A DNA stretch of 64,000 nt from Caproicibacter sp046707225. Lineage in GTDB: Bacteria > Bacillota > Clostridia > Oscillospirales > Acutalibacteraceae. Under the pieces are notes generated by a model, which saw only the letters and a program-made list of their open reading frames with translations, was not told where the DNA came from and did no database searches. Shown here one piece after another: positions 45,418-55,171 of this stretch. Both the position numbers and the translations under genes were made by a program. How positions within the stretch are numbered: position 1 is the first letter of the stretch; the number at the start of each line of letters is the position of its first letter. The DNA is taken from positions 62,001 through 126,000 of the forward strand of contig NZ_JBJKOP010000032.1 in NCBI RefSeq assembly GCF_046707225.1, in the 5' to 3' direction.

Positions 45418-48174
45418 TCAGGAGCTGATTTCAATATGATCCAGGTTAATGTATCCCTCGTATCCGCTTGAAACCAACAATACCAACCGGTGCATTCCCG
45501 CCCTCATAGAAACCTGTTTTTCCGATTCCTGCCAGGTGTTCCAGTCTGCGGTTACCGGAAAATCCACTTCTCCTTCGGCGGCATTATCCATATACAGAAA
45601 GCGTTTGCATTCCGCCGCGGTTGCGTTTGAATATCTGAACTTTAAGTTGTAGGACCCGGCGGTCGGGACATCAAGATCAAATGTTACGGAAGAATACATG
45701 GTCCCATACGAATCCACAAATCCGGTTCCCGTGTATCCGGGGTGGTCTGTATTGGTTGACACGCCGGAAAGGATGGAGCTCTCCGCTTCAATGATGGACG
45801 GGCAGGACTCCGAACCCCATTTCAGGTAGATCATATCCCAGTATTTCAGGGAGGGAACCGTAAACGTAACGTATTTTCCGTTTGAATCTGTTGAGACCGT
45901 ATAGTTCAGGGACGTGGATATCCCTTCGTCCGTGTCCGGAGAAGCAACACTGACGCCGGCAACGGATTTGTAGGTCGGAATGTAATATTTTACGGTCAAA
46001 TTTGTCTTTTCGTCAGGCGCTGCGGCTGCATTCCTCCAGTTTGTATCGGTTTCGGCAGTCATATTGATGAGGTGCAGAATCCCGTAATCGTCGCCTTTGT
46101 TTTTCGGGATAAACCAGATCTTGCCTGCTTCGCCGCTTCCCGACACGGATTCGTCGCTGATACTGATGTTCTGAAGTCCGCCGTCCGACGGGATAATATC
46201 CGGGTCATACAGCAGATTCTCGTATGCCGTAATGAAATTGTACTGATTTTTCATCGCCGTTCTCAGGTTGTCCCTCATGGACTTATACGCTTTGGGGTAG
46301 TAGGGATGCCCCAGCATGACGGCGTCGCTGTAGCCGGTGGAGCCGTTGGCCATGGAGAGACCGGAACCCATTTCAATATGCATGGCGCCGGAAGCGGCCA
46401 GCACCGCGTCCGTCAGGCGGACGGAATTTGAATCGAAGGTTCCCAGCGTGATGCTGTCAAGACGGATATCTCCACCCGCATTGTCGCTGTCCTGCTGAAT
46501 CCGAATCGTGTGTGTTCCCTGCGTCAGGTACAGCGTCTTTGGCGTTGTGAACGACGATTCGGCGGAATACTGATACCAGCTTGGGTCGGCGGGGATCAGC
46601 CCGGTTCTTGTGCTGTCAAAGTTTGCTACCATTGTTTTGGTTCCATCGACATAAATGCTTTTTTGCGCTCTGGTATCGGTTCCGTTGGAGGCAAGGAACA
46701 CAAGAGAATAGGTCCCTGTTTCAGGAGCCTGAACGGTATAGGAGGCGTAATCGCCTGTTTCGTCGAATCCGGTGATATAGGTTACGTTGTTTTCCGTCCC
46801 GGAGTGGACACCGCTGAGAGTGCCGCTCTCGGCCTGATAAGTAGTCCCGAGATTATCGTACTGGTTCATATACGCGGCGCAGACCATCGTTTTGCCGCCG
46901 TCGTTTTTTCTTTGCCAGTCAATGTAGTTCTTCAGATCGTTATAGTTGCTGCAGTTTTCCCAGATTTCGCTGAACGGGAAATCCGTATTCGCGTTTTTGA
47001 TAATATCGTTGGATGAAAAATCATCGTTGGGAGACGCGGCTCCATTGACCGCGTTCATTGTAATATAGTTTTTACTGCTGTTGTTTGCCGTTAAATTTTG
47101 CTTGATTTCATTCACATAGGACGAAAAGGAATTTGCCAAATCGACGGAGTTTCCCGAGTAGTCGTAGTAATTGACATTGCCCCAGAAATCACCCATCTGA
47201 TCGAGCTGAATCCCATCGAACCCAAATGCGTTAACGGCCCCCGTGTACTGAGTGGACATGAAATTTCTCCAGTACTCATTCAAGGGATTGAATACAAAAA
47301 GAATCGGGAACGGTTTTCCCTCCAGAGGGAATATAAATTGGTCGATATGATTCAGAGAAGAGGGAGTGCTGGGATCGTAGCTGATATTATGATTGAGATT
47401 TTTGTACAGTCCCCATTCCTTGCTGACACCGTAATTTTCATATCCTTCGCGTGCCATATAAACCATTTGATAGGCCATTGCTTTTTGATTCAGATTATGT
47501 CCGGCGTTAATCCTCTGCAAAATGCTGGCTTTTGAAATGGTATTCCCGAACATGTCTTCCCAGGTGGCCGCCGTGTTCGATGGAATATCCTTTTCATGGC
47601 GCCACATCCAGTCGTAATACTGAACAAGGTTGATATGGTAATCCCTCGCCAGTTCCTGCATCAGGGAAGTGCTCTCCGCTTCGGTCTCTCCTTCCGGAAA
47701 ATCGACACTGTACCCATAACGCGGATAGCGGGAAACATTGGAAGAAACATCGATTGCCGTTACTTTGGTGCTTCCATTTCCAAGTGACACCCGTACCAGA
47801 TATCCGGTGTAGTCGGCAGAATCGCATTGCCATGAAATGCTGCGTTCGGCTGTTCCGCCCGCTACGATGGTTACATTTTCACTGCTTTCCCAGACCTGTT
47901 GGTTTAGATGATAGATCCTTGTACTGACGGTCTGTTCGATACCGCTTCCGGTGCTGTTCTTAATTTTCGCAGTGATCATGGCGGTGTCTCCCGGATGATA
48001 ACAGGCTTTATCCGTGTAAAGATCGATGATTTCACCGTAAGCCGATGTGGTTGAGCTGAGGGCAGACTGTTGCTGAGATACGGAGGCTGCCGACTCAGCC
48101 GCGCAGACGGTGCCGTTTGAAACGATCACGGCACACGCCAGAGTCAATGACAGGCAAGCTAGAAACCTTTTCAA
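45418..48174 (-). CDS. Secreted GH66 enzyme, CITase/dextranase type, with two CBM35 modules
   Basis: 918 residues. Signal peptide, an Ig-like domain (about 45-145: IIDLYTDKACYHPGDTAMIT), then a GH66 barrel with YDWMWRHEKDI, nucleophile Asp near 325 in FGFDGIQLDQMGDFWG, and Glu near 402 in FPFSEIWENC. A CBM35-like module (about 455-590: YQAESGTLSGVHSG...) is inserted into the catalytic part, a layout known from cycloisomaltooligosaccharide glucanotransferases. A second CBM35 (EAESSILSGVSTNTDHPGYT) closes the protein. The reaction would make cyclic or short isomaltooligosaccharides from dextran. Whether it cyclises or only hydrolyses cannot be read from sequence. Confidence 0.88.
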   Translation of the reverse strand: MKRFLACLSLTLACAVIVSNGTVCAAESAASVSQQQSALSSTTSAYGEIIDLYTDKACYHPGDTAMITAKIKNSTGSGIEQTVSTRIYHLNQQVWESSENVTIVAGGTAERSISWQCDSADYTGYLVRVSLGNGSTKVTAIDVSSNVSRYPRYGYSVDFPEGETEAESTSLMQELARDYHINLVQYYDWMWRHEKDIPSNTAATWEDMFGNTISKASILQRINAGHNLNQKAMAYQMVYMAREGYENYGVSKEWGLYKNLNHNISYDPSTPSSLNHIDQFIFPLEGKPFPILFVFNPLNEYWRNFMSTQYTGAVNAFGFDGIQLDQMGDFWGNVNYYDYSGNSVDLANSFSSYVNEIKQNLTANNSSKNYITMNAVNGAASPNDDFSSNDIIKNANTDFPFSEIWENCSNYNDLKNYIDWQRKNDGGKTMVCAAYMNQYDNLGTTYQAESGTLSGVHSGTENNVTYITGFDETGDYASYTVQAPETGTYSLVFLASNGTDTRAQKSIYVDGTKTMVANFDSTRTGLIPADPSWYQYSAESSFTTPKTLYLTQGTHTIRIQQDSDNAGGDIRLDSITLGTFDSNSVRLTDAVLAASGAMHIEMGSGLSMANGSTGYSDAVMLGHPYYPKAYKSMRDNLRTAMKNQYNFITAYENLLYDPDIIPSDGGLQNISISDESVSGSGEAGKIWFIPKNKGDDYGILHLINMTAETDTNWRNAAAAPDEKTNLTVKYYIPTYKSVAGVSVASPDTDEGISTSLNYTVSTDSNGKYVTFTVPSLKYWDMIYLKWGSESCPSIIEAESSILSGVSTNTDHPGYTGTGFVDSYGTMYSSVTFDLDVPTAGSYNLKFRYSNATAAECKRFLYMDNAAEGEVDFPVTADWNTWQESEKQVSMRAGMHRLVLLVSSGYEGYINLDHIEISS

Positions 48175-48676
48175 TCAAATCCTCCTCCTTTTTCACACTC
48201 CTCTTTTCCGACAAAAGCTGCATATAACACCTTCTTCCATAATTTACATTTATTTCCATATTTATTATAACGCAAATATTTTTTATCTTAAATTCCTATT
48301 TTTTTAGATTTTAGTTCAATTTTTTTATATATAAATTAAAATTTTGCAATTTATTCTTGTGATCAGTGAAGGATAAAGCTGGATGAAGAAAAGAAATGTC
48401 CGCTTTCTATAAATTGTCCATTAACGGGAATTGATTCTGCTTTGATCTTCCTTTCGGGACTTCATGATTGTATTTATTTCCGCTGAGAGATATAATGTGG
48501 AAGGTTCCGCCAGCCGGTCTGCTGCTTAGCGGTGTCGATGACAAACTGGGAAACATCGGGAAGGTTGCGGAGCCTTGCGAACAGGGAACGTTGTGAACGA
48601 GATTTGAGATCAGTCGATTGCGCTGTTTCTTTTGCTCCGAAAAAAGAAAGCTACCGCACCGGAAAAGGAGAACAGA
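48175..48676. other. Intergenic region between divergent genes
   Basis: About 500 bases. The AT-rich left half should hold the GH66 promoter; I found no clear catabolite-repression site. No gene is supported, and short frames at 48532-48729 are noise. Confidence 0.5.
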
Positions 48677-49543
48677 ATGAATGTATTAGTATTGGGCGGC
48701 ACAAGATACTTTGGTGTACATATGGTTGAAGCCCTTCTTCAAAAAGGGCATCAGATCACGATTGCCACCAGGGGGTTGAAAAAAGACAATTTCGGCAACA
48801 GGGTTCGGCGGGTTGTTGTTGAGCGCACATCACCCCGAAGCATGGCGGAAGCATTCTGCGGCAGATTTTTTGACGTAGTGTGTGACAGCCTTGCTTACTG
48901 CTCCAACGATGTGAAATATGCGTTGGATTCCATAAGCTGCAAACGCTATGTGATGACATCCTCGGCGTCTGTGTACGATCTGCATGTCGATACAAAGGAA
49001 GGCGACTTTAATCCTCTTGTAAAACCGTTGAAATGGTGTAACAGGGCGGATTACCCGTATGATGAAGTCAAACGGCTTGCAGAGTGCGCCGCGTTTCAGG
49101 CATACCCTTCCCAAAGCACAATAGCCGTCAGATTCCCATTTGTGATAGGACCCGACGACTATACCAATCGACTGTATTTTTATGTCGAGCATATTGTAAA
49201 GGGGATACCCATGTTGATTGACGATATCGATGCGCAGATGGGATTTGTCAGCTCAAACGAAGCGGGCCGTTTTTTGGCTTTCTTAGCAGAGCAGGAATAC
49301 ACAGGCGTTATGAACGGAAGCAACAGCGGAACAATATCATTGCAGGAGATCATTCAGCATGTCGAAGAAAAGACAGGCAAACAGGCAATTCTATCAAATC
49401 ATGGGGATAATGCTCCCTATAACGGCGGAGTGGATTATAGTTTAAATACCAAACTTGCGTCAGATCTAGGTTTTTGTTTTTCTCCAATCAGACCATTTAT
49501 CTATGATCTGATTGACAGGTACCTAGAACTCTCCGGAAAGTAA
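48677..49543 (+). CDS. NAD-dependent epimerase/dehydratase-like protein
   Basis: 288 residues from ATG 48677 with AAGGAG 8 bp upstream. Rossmann start MNVLVLGGTRYFGVHMVEAL, then SSASVYD and YPYDEVKRLAE (YxxxK-like), an extended SDR fold. Short-chain sugar-nucleotide epimerases share it, but the substrate is unclear. It is monocistronic. Confidence 0.82.
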   Translation: MNVLVLGGTRYFGVHMVEALLQKGHQITIATRGLKKDNFGNRVRRVVVERTSPRSMAEAFCGRFFDVVCDSLAYCSNDVKYALDSISCKRYVMTSSASVYDLHVDTKEGDFNPLVKPLKWCNRADYPYDEVKRLAECAAFQAYPSQSTIAVRFPFVIGPDDYTNRLYFYVEHIVKGIPMLIDDIDAQMGFVSSNEAGRFLAFLAEQEYTGVMNGSNSGTISLQEIIQHVEEKTGKQAILSNHGDNAPYNGGVDYSLNTKLASDLGFCFSPIRPFIYDLIDRYLELSGK

Positions 49544-49669
49544 AATACGATTTCCCAAGAAGTTTAATGAATAGACTTTATGGAAATCCAGTGATTTGCA
49601 CGCTTTTTAAAAACCGCAATTGCTAGTGCGAAAAAAACTCAGTACACATCGGAAGCGAGGCGCAGCTCA

Positions 49670-50275
49670 ATGGAATTCAATGAAAAATTGCAGCAATTAC
49701 GAAAACAGAAAAATTTGACACAAGAGGAACTTGCCGACTCGCTCTATGTATCCCGCACGGCGGTTTCCAAATGGGAATCCGGGCGTGGATATCCCAACAT
49801 CGATTCCCTCAAAGCAATTTCAAAACTCTTTTCCGTATCTGTTGACGAACTGCTTTCCGGCGAAGAACTGATATCCCTTGCCGAAACGGAAAGCAAAGAA
49901 AATGCAAAAAGCTTTTCCGATATGATTTTCGGAATATTCGACTGTACAATGGCCCTGCTGCTTTTTCTGCCGTTCTTTGGGCAGCAAGGAGACGGTATGA
50001 TATACACCGTTTCGCTCATTGCTCTCACGGATGAACCAAACTATATTCTTGTTCCGTATTTTGTGTTGGTGTCGTTGACTGTTGTGTTTGGAATTGCGAT
50101 CCTTGCTTTTCAAAGCTTTCCTAATCGAATATGGGCGAAAAGCAAACTGCCGGTTTCGCTCATGCTCAGTATTTTGAGCGTGCTTATTTTTATCAGCACC
50201 CGACAACCTTATGCAAGTGTATTTGTGTTTTGCTTGCTTATAATCAAAGGCGTTTTGCTCGTAAAACAGCGGTGA
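49670..50275 (+). CDS. XRE regulator with C-terminal membrane domain
   Basis: 201 residues. HTH at 5-60 (LQQLRKQKNLTQEELADSLY, SRTAVSKWESGRGYPN), then four membrane helices from about residue 85. This arrangement is common in Firmicutes; such proteins sense a membrane signal or bind a partner. The next gene encodes a PAP2-type membrane phosphatase, 116 bp away, which may be its target. Confidence 0.85.
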   Translation: MEFNEKLQQLRKQKNLTQEELADSLYVSRTAVSKWESGRGYPNIDSLKAISKLFSVSVDELLSGEELISLAETESKENAKSFSDMIFGIFDCTMALLLFLPFFGQQGDGMIYTVSLIALTDEPNYILVPYFVLVSLTVVFGIAILAFQSFPNRIWAKSKLPVSLMLSILSVLIFISTRQPYASVFVFCLLIIKGVLLVKQR

Positions 50276-50391
50276 CACGAATCGTGTCACGACTGTGACG
50301 CCGCGATTCTTACAATTTTCTGAACCTTCATGATAGGCTGATATCAGACTTGAAGTCTGGATAACACCAAATTAGGAATGGAGATCAGAAA

Positions 50392-51057
50392 ATGAAAAAA
50401 AGCAATCAAATCAATTTTGCAGTATCAGGAGCCTTGTTTTCCCTTTTCGTGATACTCACAATCATGCTCATGCATGTGGATGTGAAGCCGGTAGGGCCGA
50501 AGGGTTCTTATGTAGGGTTTGCAACTCTGAACAAATGGATGTCAGAACGGCTGGGAGTCAATATGCTCCTGTACCACATTACGGACTGGTTCGGCGTGGT
50601 GCCTGTTTTGGTTGCCTTGGGCTTTGCGATCCTGGGACTGATTCAGCTCATTGGTAGAAAGAGTCTGAAGCGTGTGGATTACAGCATTCTGGTGCTGGGC
50701 GCGTTTTATCTGCTTGTGATCGGTGCCTATTTGTTTTTTGAGTTCAATATCGTAAATTACAGACCGGTTCTTATTCAGAACGTTTTAGAAGCGTCGTATC
50801 CTTCTTCCACCACACTGCTTGTCCTGTGTGTCATGTCCACGGCGATCATGCAGTTCAACCGTCTGGTAAAGGGAAGAGCGGCAAGAATTGCCATTAACGT
50901 GGTCTGTGCCGTCTTTGTCGCCGTCGCTGTAGTCGGGCGGCTGCTGTCAGGAGTTCACTGGTTGACCGATATTCTTGGCGGTGCGCTGCTGAGTTCAGCG
51001 CTTGTTATGCTGTATGATTCGGTTAATACATTTATTGAATCTAAAAAAAACCGCTGA
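50392..51057 (+). CDS. PAP2-family membrane phosphatase, noncanonical motif 2
   Basis: 221 residues with about six membrane helices. The PAP2 motifs are NYRPVLI, YPSSTTLLVLC and GRLLSGVHWLTDILGG. The last has the His and Asp of motif 3, but motif 2 has Thr in place of the usual His (PSGH/PSSH), and motif 1 lacks its Lys. Family members dephosphorylate lipid phosphates such as undecaprenyl pyrophosphate. I believe I have seen related clostridial proteins with PSSTT, so this may be a subfamily rather than decay. Confidence 0.8.
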   Translation: MKKSNQINFAVSGALFSLFVILTIMLMHVDVKPVGPKGSYVGFATLNKWMSERLGVNMLLYHITDWFGVVPVLVALGFAILGLIQLIGRKSLKRVDYSILVLGAFYLLVIGAYLFFEFNIVNYRPVLIQNVLEASYPSSTTLLVLCVMSTAIMQFNRLVKGRAARIAINVVCAVFVAVAVVGRLLSGVHWLTDILGGALLSSALVMLYDSVNTFIESKKNR

Positions 51058-51222
51058 GGCAAGCCCGGCCCCATAAAGAGCGCGCGCGGTTCGTAAAAGC
51101 AAGGGCTGCGAATAACGACAGACAATTTCATGAGTGAAGGCACCGTCTGTGGAAAAAGTGCAATTTGTGTGAGGAGCAATTCGGAATATTGGTACCGCCA
51201 TTTTAAATGCCGACCACTTGGC

Positions 51223-51325
51223 TACAGCATTTCCAATTTAGATTGCAAATATGGACATATCCCTCCTCCGCCGAAGGCGGGGGAGGGATATAAGTAAATT
51301 CTACAATTCAACTGGAATTGCTGTA
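51223..51325 (+). mobile_element. MITE copy 1 (103 bp, IS630 type)
   Basis: Ends TACAGCATTTCCAATTT and AACTGGAATTGCTGTA are inverted repeats bounded by TA. Centre: a GC-rich hairpin CCCTCCTCCGCC-GAAG-GCGGGGGAGGG. It is about 90% identical to the copy at 53790-53892 in opposite orientation and exactly the same length. It has no coding capacity. The end matches the right end of the IS630 remnant at 25681-25693. Confidence 0.9.
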
Positions 51326-51396
51326 ATATGATTTGCCTGTCATGCACCGTAATTCTGATTGCTTTATGTTTGAAAAATAAGCGCTGGAGGATGAAA

Positions 51397-51843
51397 ATGA
51401 TTTACAGAAAGATGGAAGAAGCTGATATTCAAAAAGTTATTCCGCTGTACATGGAATACTACAATTATAAGGATAACAGCTGCTGGACGAAGGAAACCAC
51501 CTATAAACGCATTCATCAGGTTTGGAGCAGAGAGGATTCTCATTGCTTGGTTCTTGAAAATAATGAAGTCATAATCGGCTTTGCGATGGGTTATTTTGAG
51601 CAGTATGACGATCTGGTCGCTTACGATTTGATTGAGATTGTGATTGCACTTGCCTGTCAAAATAAGGGATTTGGCACTGCTTTGATGTTGGAGCTTGAGC
51701 GGCAGGTAAAAAGCATGGGCGCGTCGATGATTCAGCTGCAGGCTGTAAACGATGAGAAACATAACCGGTTTTACGGCAGGTTACAGTATAAAGACGTCGG
51801 CAATCTGATTTTAAAAGCAAAATGGCAATTAGGCGCGGATTAA
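51397..51843 (+). CDS. GNAT-family acetyltransferase
   Basis: 148 residues from ATG 51397 (GGAGG 6-7 bp upstream). GNAT fold: MEEADIQKVIPLYMEYYNY, AMGYFEQYDD, IEIVIALACQNKGFGTALML (acetyl-CoA pyrophosphate loop around NKGFGTAL) and a C-terminal KHNRFYGRLQYKD. Substrate unknown; it may modify a small molecule or a protein. It is the first gene inside the MITE-bounded block. Confidence 0.85.
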   Translation: MIYRKMEEADIQKVIPLYMEYYNYKDNSCWTKETTYKRIHQVWSREDSHCLVLENNEVIIGFAMGYFEQYDDLVAYDLIEIVIALACQNKGFGTALMLELERQVKSMGASMIQLQAVNDEKHNRFYGRLQYKDVGNLILKAKWQLGAD

Positions 51844-51980
51844 AAAATGGACGTTTCCGGCTGCCGGAAAGGTCATAAAGTTATTTAGTTTTTTTAAAAT
51901 GCCTCTTGCAATCTTTTTTTAATAGACTTACTCTTTATTTCAAGGATATCCTTCATCAATGAAAGGAGAAAACTGATTGC

Positions 51981-52958
51981 ATGAAGCAGGAAAAAATTGA
52001 AGAGCTTGAAAAGGTGATTTGCGCCGAGTATGGCAATATCGCGGGCATTCTTGTACAAAAAAGCGGAGTGAAATTATACGAAAATTACTGGAACGGATAC
52101 ACGGCCGGTCATGCTGTCCACGTGGCATCGGTGACCAAAAGTGTTGTTTCCGCGTTGATTGGTATCGCCATCGAGCAGGGTTATATCGAAAACGAGGACC
52201 GGAAGGTGTTGGACTTATTCCCGGATTACACGGTGAAAGCGGGCGAAAGAACAATACAGAACATTACAATCAGAAATTTACTTACCATGACGGCCCCGTA
52301 TCGATATCAGACGGAGCCCTACGAAAAATTCTTTACAAGCCGGAACCCGATTCGGGACGCCCTCGATTTGTTAGGCGGAGACGGTGCCATCGGAGAATTC
52401 AATTATTCCGCCATCGGCGGAACCCATATTTTGTCGGGAATCCTCGTGAAGGCTACAGGGCGGTCCGTGCTTGATTTTGCTGTTGAAAATTTATTCGCAC
52501 CACTGGGAATTAAAGTGCCGCGCAATGTGGTGCTGCGTAATAAGGAAGAACATATCGCCGTGATGAACGATAAAAACACCAGCGGCTGGGCCGTTGACGC
52601 GCAGGGAATCAACACGGCGGGCTGGGGCCTTTTCCTGACGGCTGAGGATATGACAAAAATAGGCCGGTTGTACCTGAACGGCGGAGTATGGGGCGGCAAA
52701 CAAATTGTATCGGCTGGGTGGATTGCTGAGAGCACGCGGGAACACAGCCGATGCGCCCAGTGGGGAAATCTGGCCTACGGCTATCTTTGGTGGATTCTTG
52801 ACGGCGACAGCTATGCGGCTCTGGGCGACGGTGGCAATGTAATCTATGTGAATACAAAGAAAAAAATGGTGGTTTCCATTGCTTCGCTTCTTATACCGGA
52901 TGCCAAGGATCGAATCGAACTGATTAAAAAATATATCGAACCGATTTTTCAGGATTAA
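51981..52958 (+). CDS. Beta-lactamase-family serine hydrolase
   Basis: 325 residues, AAAGGAG about 13 bp before ATG 51981. The class C-like active site is SVTK (SxxK) in HVASVTKSVVSALIG, with YSA in FNYSAIGGTHILSG and a C-terminal ALGDGGNVIY block. No signal peptide is visible, so it is probably cytoplasmic. Members include esterases and DD-peptidases. No operon partner except GNAT upstream. Confidence 0.85.
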   Translation: MKQEKIEELEKVICAEYGNIAGILVQKSGVKLYENYWNGYTAGHAVHVASVTKSVVSALIGIAIEQGYIENEDRKVLDLFPDYTVKAGERTIQNITIRNLLTMTAPYRYQTEPYEKFFTSRNPIRDALDLLGGDGAIGEFNYSAIGGTHILSGILVKATGRSVLDFAVENLFAPLGIKVPRNVVLRNKEEHIAVMNDKNTSGWAVDAQGINTAGWGLFLTAEDMTKIGRLYLNGGVWGGKQIVSAGWIAESTREHSRCAQWGNLAYGYLWWILDGDSYAALGDGGNVIYVNTKKKMVVSIASLLIPDAKDRIELIKKYIEPIFQD

Positions 52959-52993
52959 AAAACGGTAATCCGTCTCCAGATTGCCAAAACCGA

Positions 52994-53030
52994 CAGGGCC
53001 GCGAAACAATTCCGTTGTCTCGCGGCCCTG
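52994..53030. terminator. Terminator between convergent genes
   Basis: CAGGGCCGCGAAACAA / TTGTCTCGCGGCCCTG, a 16-bp stem with one mismatch, between the serine hydrolase and the flavin reductase. Confidence 0.75.
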
Positions 53031-53086
53031 CTATTTGGTGTTTGATTGGGATTTCACCGGACCGATGCCGGCGGACTGAAAACGAA

Positions 53087-53731
53087 TCAGTCTGTTCGTT
53101 TCACAATTTGCAAATTTGTAACGGCTGAACCGCCGCCCTGACCTGTCACGGGATGTTTTGGCGAATGAACATAAAACATAAAACCATTTGAACTGCAGAT
53201 TGTTCCAATGTCATGGTTTTCTTCCACGGCCGCGTGTCTGACCCTGCCGACGATCATTGCGTTAATCCCCTTTCCCGAAAGGTCGGACGCGGTTTCAAGC
53301 GTGCATTCGTAGCATAAGAAGGCCTCTCGGATGCGGGGGGCTTTTATCGTCTTTGCCGGCTCGGCGGTAAAGCCCCCAACAGCCAATTCGTCCGTATCGT
53401 CATCATTCTGCTCGATGGTTTTCAAGCAGCGGTCGTAATAATCCGGATTGAGGAAATTGATGCAGAATTCCTTGTCGCGGAGAATATTACGGTAAGTATG
53501 CGTGCTTTGCATCAGGCCGGACATGACGGCGAAAAAGCCGCCGCCGTCGCCGGAAAATGTGCTCCACGCGTGCAGGCAGGCGTTTGGCTTTCCGTTTTCT
53601 TTTCGTGTCGTAATCAAAAACAGGGCGGAGGGGACGCCGCACGCAAACTCCAGGTGGGAAAACACGTCATACTGACCTTGCCATTCTTCCGCAAAGGTTG
53701 CGGGCCGATTTTCGTCAACTTCAAATCTCAT
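53087..53731 (-). CDS. Flavin reductase-like protein
   Basis: 214 residues from ATG 53731 (GGAAGGA upstream). Split-barrel FMN-binding fold: VPSALFLITTRKENGKPNAC, GGFFAVMSGLMQSTHTYRN, EFCINFLNP and GRVRHAAVEE. It may reduce FMN with NAD(P)H or act as a flavoprotein. The frame is open to 53797, reaching the right edge of the MITE, but without a ribosome site there. Last gene inside the MITE-bounded block. Confidence 0.82.
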   Translation of the reverse strand: MRFEVDENRPATFAEEWQGQYDVFSHLEFACGVPSALFLITTRKENGKPNACLHAWSTFSGDGGGFFAVMSGLMQSTHTYRNILRDKEFCINFLNPDYYDRCLKTIEQNDDDTDELAVGGFTAEPAKTIKAPRIREAFLCYECTLETASDLSGKGINAMIVGRVRHAAVEENHDIGTICSSNGFMFYVHSPKHPVTGQGGGSAVTNLQIVKRTD

Positions 53732-53789
53732 TCTTTTGACTGCTCCTTCCATTTGACATAAAAAAGTTTGAGCGGCCTGAAAGGGGATC

Positions 53790-53892
53790 TGCAGCAATTC
53801 CGGTTGAATTGTAGAATTTTCTTATGTCCCTCCCCCGCCGAAGGCGGGGGAGGGACATGTCCGTATTTGCAATCTAAATTGGAAATGCTGTA
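53790..53892 (-). mobile_element. MITE copy 2 (103 bp, inverted relative to copy 1)
   Basis: TGCAGCAATTCCGGTT at one end and ATTGGAAATGCTGTA at the other, with the same GC-rich central hairpin (CCCTCCCCCGCC-GAAG-GCGGGGGAGGG). One terminal TA is mutated to TG. It lies upstream of the flavin reductase and may carry part of its promoter. Confidence 0.9.
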
Positions 53893-54007
53893 AGGAGCGC
53901 CCTGATGGACACTCCGGTTCCCGGCTTCGGTCTTTTTTCTGGATCTTAGCCGACCGCTTCTTACTGATACAGAATACCACGTCAATCCTGACAACTGTAT
54001 GTCAGCT

Positions 54008-54919
54008 TCACTCGTACTGCTTTAGAATTATTTTCGCTTCTTTCCGAACAGCATCGACAAGGCTTTTGGGGGATAGAACTTTCGCGCCTTTCCCCAGCCC
54101 TAAAATGGTTTTTACCATTTCGTGTTCGTTTACATAATCCCATTTGGCAAGAATGCGGTGATCAACAATTTCGTAGGAATCCGGGCCGTATTCATCCACC
54201 GCCACATATTCGAGACTGCGGTCCAGCAGAAGGGTCGCGTATCGTTTTGTTTCAGGATCGGACAAAAACGCATCAAGATTCAAACTTTCTTCGGGAACGT
54301 CCCGAAACGGAAATGAGTCGTCGGTCATTTCCAGATGAAGCAGACGGCTGAGCTTAAACAGCCTGAAATCATCGCGCAAACGGCAATAGCCGAACACATA
54401 CCACGCGGACCATTTGAAAGTAATCAAATACGGTTCCAATTCCCGCTTGGTTCTGCCGGTTTTACTGCAATATTCAAACCGCACCGCTTTTTTTGTCAGG
54501 ATTGCTTCTCGAAGCAGACCGATTTTGGGCGCGAGATCGTTCTTATAAAAAGAGGCCAGATCGATGATGATTTCATCCTTGAGTGAAATAAAACGATCGG
54601 GTTCAGGGGAAAGCTTCGCGATCAGGGAACGGATGGATGGGTTTGACATTACGCTTGAAAGACCTTTCAGCCCAAGTAAAATACTCTGCATTTCCTCCCG
54701 TGTGAGCGCGCTTTTGTCCAGCTTAAAGCCTTTCTCGATTCCGATTCCGCCGTCTCCACCCGGGTAGGTGATAATTGGAATTCCGGCTTTCCCGATATCC
54801 TCAATATCCCTGTAAATGGTACGCAGCGACACTTCGAACCGTTCGGCAAGATCTTTTGCTTTCACTTTATTCTTTTGTGTAAGGATCGTCAGGATTCCGA
54901 GTAAACGGTCGACCTTCAT
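54008..54919 (-). CDS. HTH/WYL-domain transcriptional regulator
   Basis: 303 residues. N-terminal winged HTH MKVDRLLGILTILTQKNKVK and LAERFEVSLRTIYRDI of the YafY/DeoR type; then a WYL domain (VRFEYCSKTGRTKRELEPYL, WSAWYVFGYCRLRDDFRLFK) and a C-terminal extension (AKVLSPKSLVDAVR). WYL regulators bind small ligands or nucleic acids. It is divergent from a second WYL regulator at 55172, with about 30% similar sequence by eye. Confidence 0.88.
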   Translation of the reverse strand: MKVDRLLGILTILTQKNKVKAKDLAERFEVSLRTIYRDIEDIGKAGIPIITYPGGDGGIGIEKGFKLDKSALTREEMQSILLGLKGLSSVMSNPSIRSLIAKLSPEPDRFISLKDEIIIDLASFYKNDLAPKIGLLREAILTKKAVRFEYCSKTGRTKRELEPYLITFKWSAWYVFGYCRLRDDFRLFKLSRLLHLEMTDDSFPFRDVPEESLNLDAFLSDPETKRYATLLLDRSLEYVAVDEYGPDSYEIVDHRILAKWDYVNEHEMVKTILGLGKGAKVLSPKSLVDAVRKEAKIILKQYE

Positions 54920-55171
54920 GACATCACTTCCATTCCTACCGGTATCATAGCAAAGCTGTCATGAGAATGTCAACTTAATTGCCTCCCCGCAGAACTGTTT
55001 TTCGGTTCAAAAAGCATGATGCGAAATCCAATTCTCTATTCTAAAAGGAAGAGATGTATGGTATAATTTTTTAAAACATCGGTCCGTTTTTTCCTTTTCA
55101 TGTTTGAATATTTTCGGCTCAGAGATCGAAGAGCAGGATTGGGATTGGGATGCGGAGCAAGGAGTAACAGC

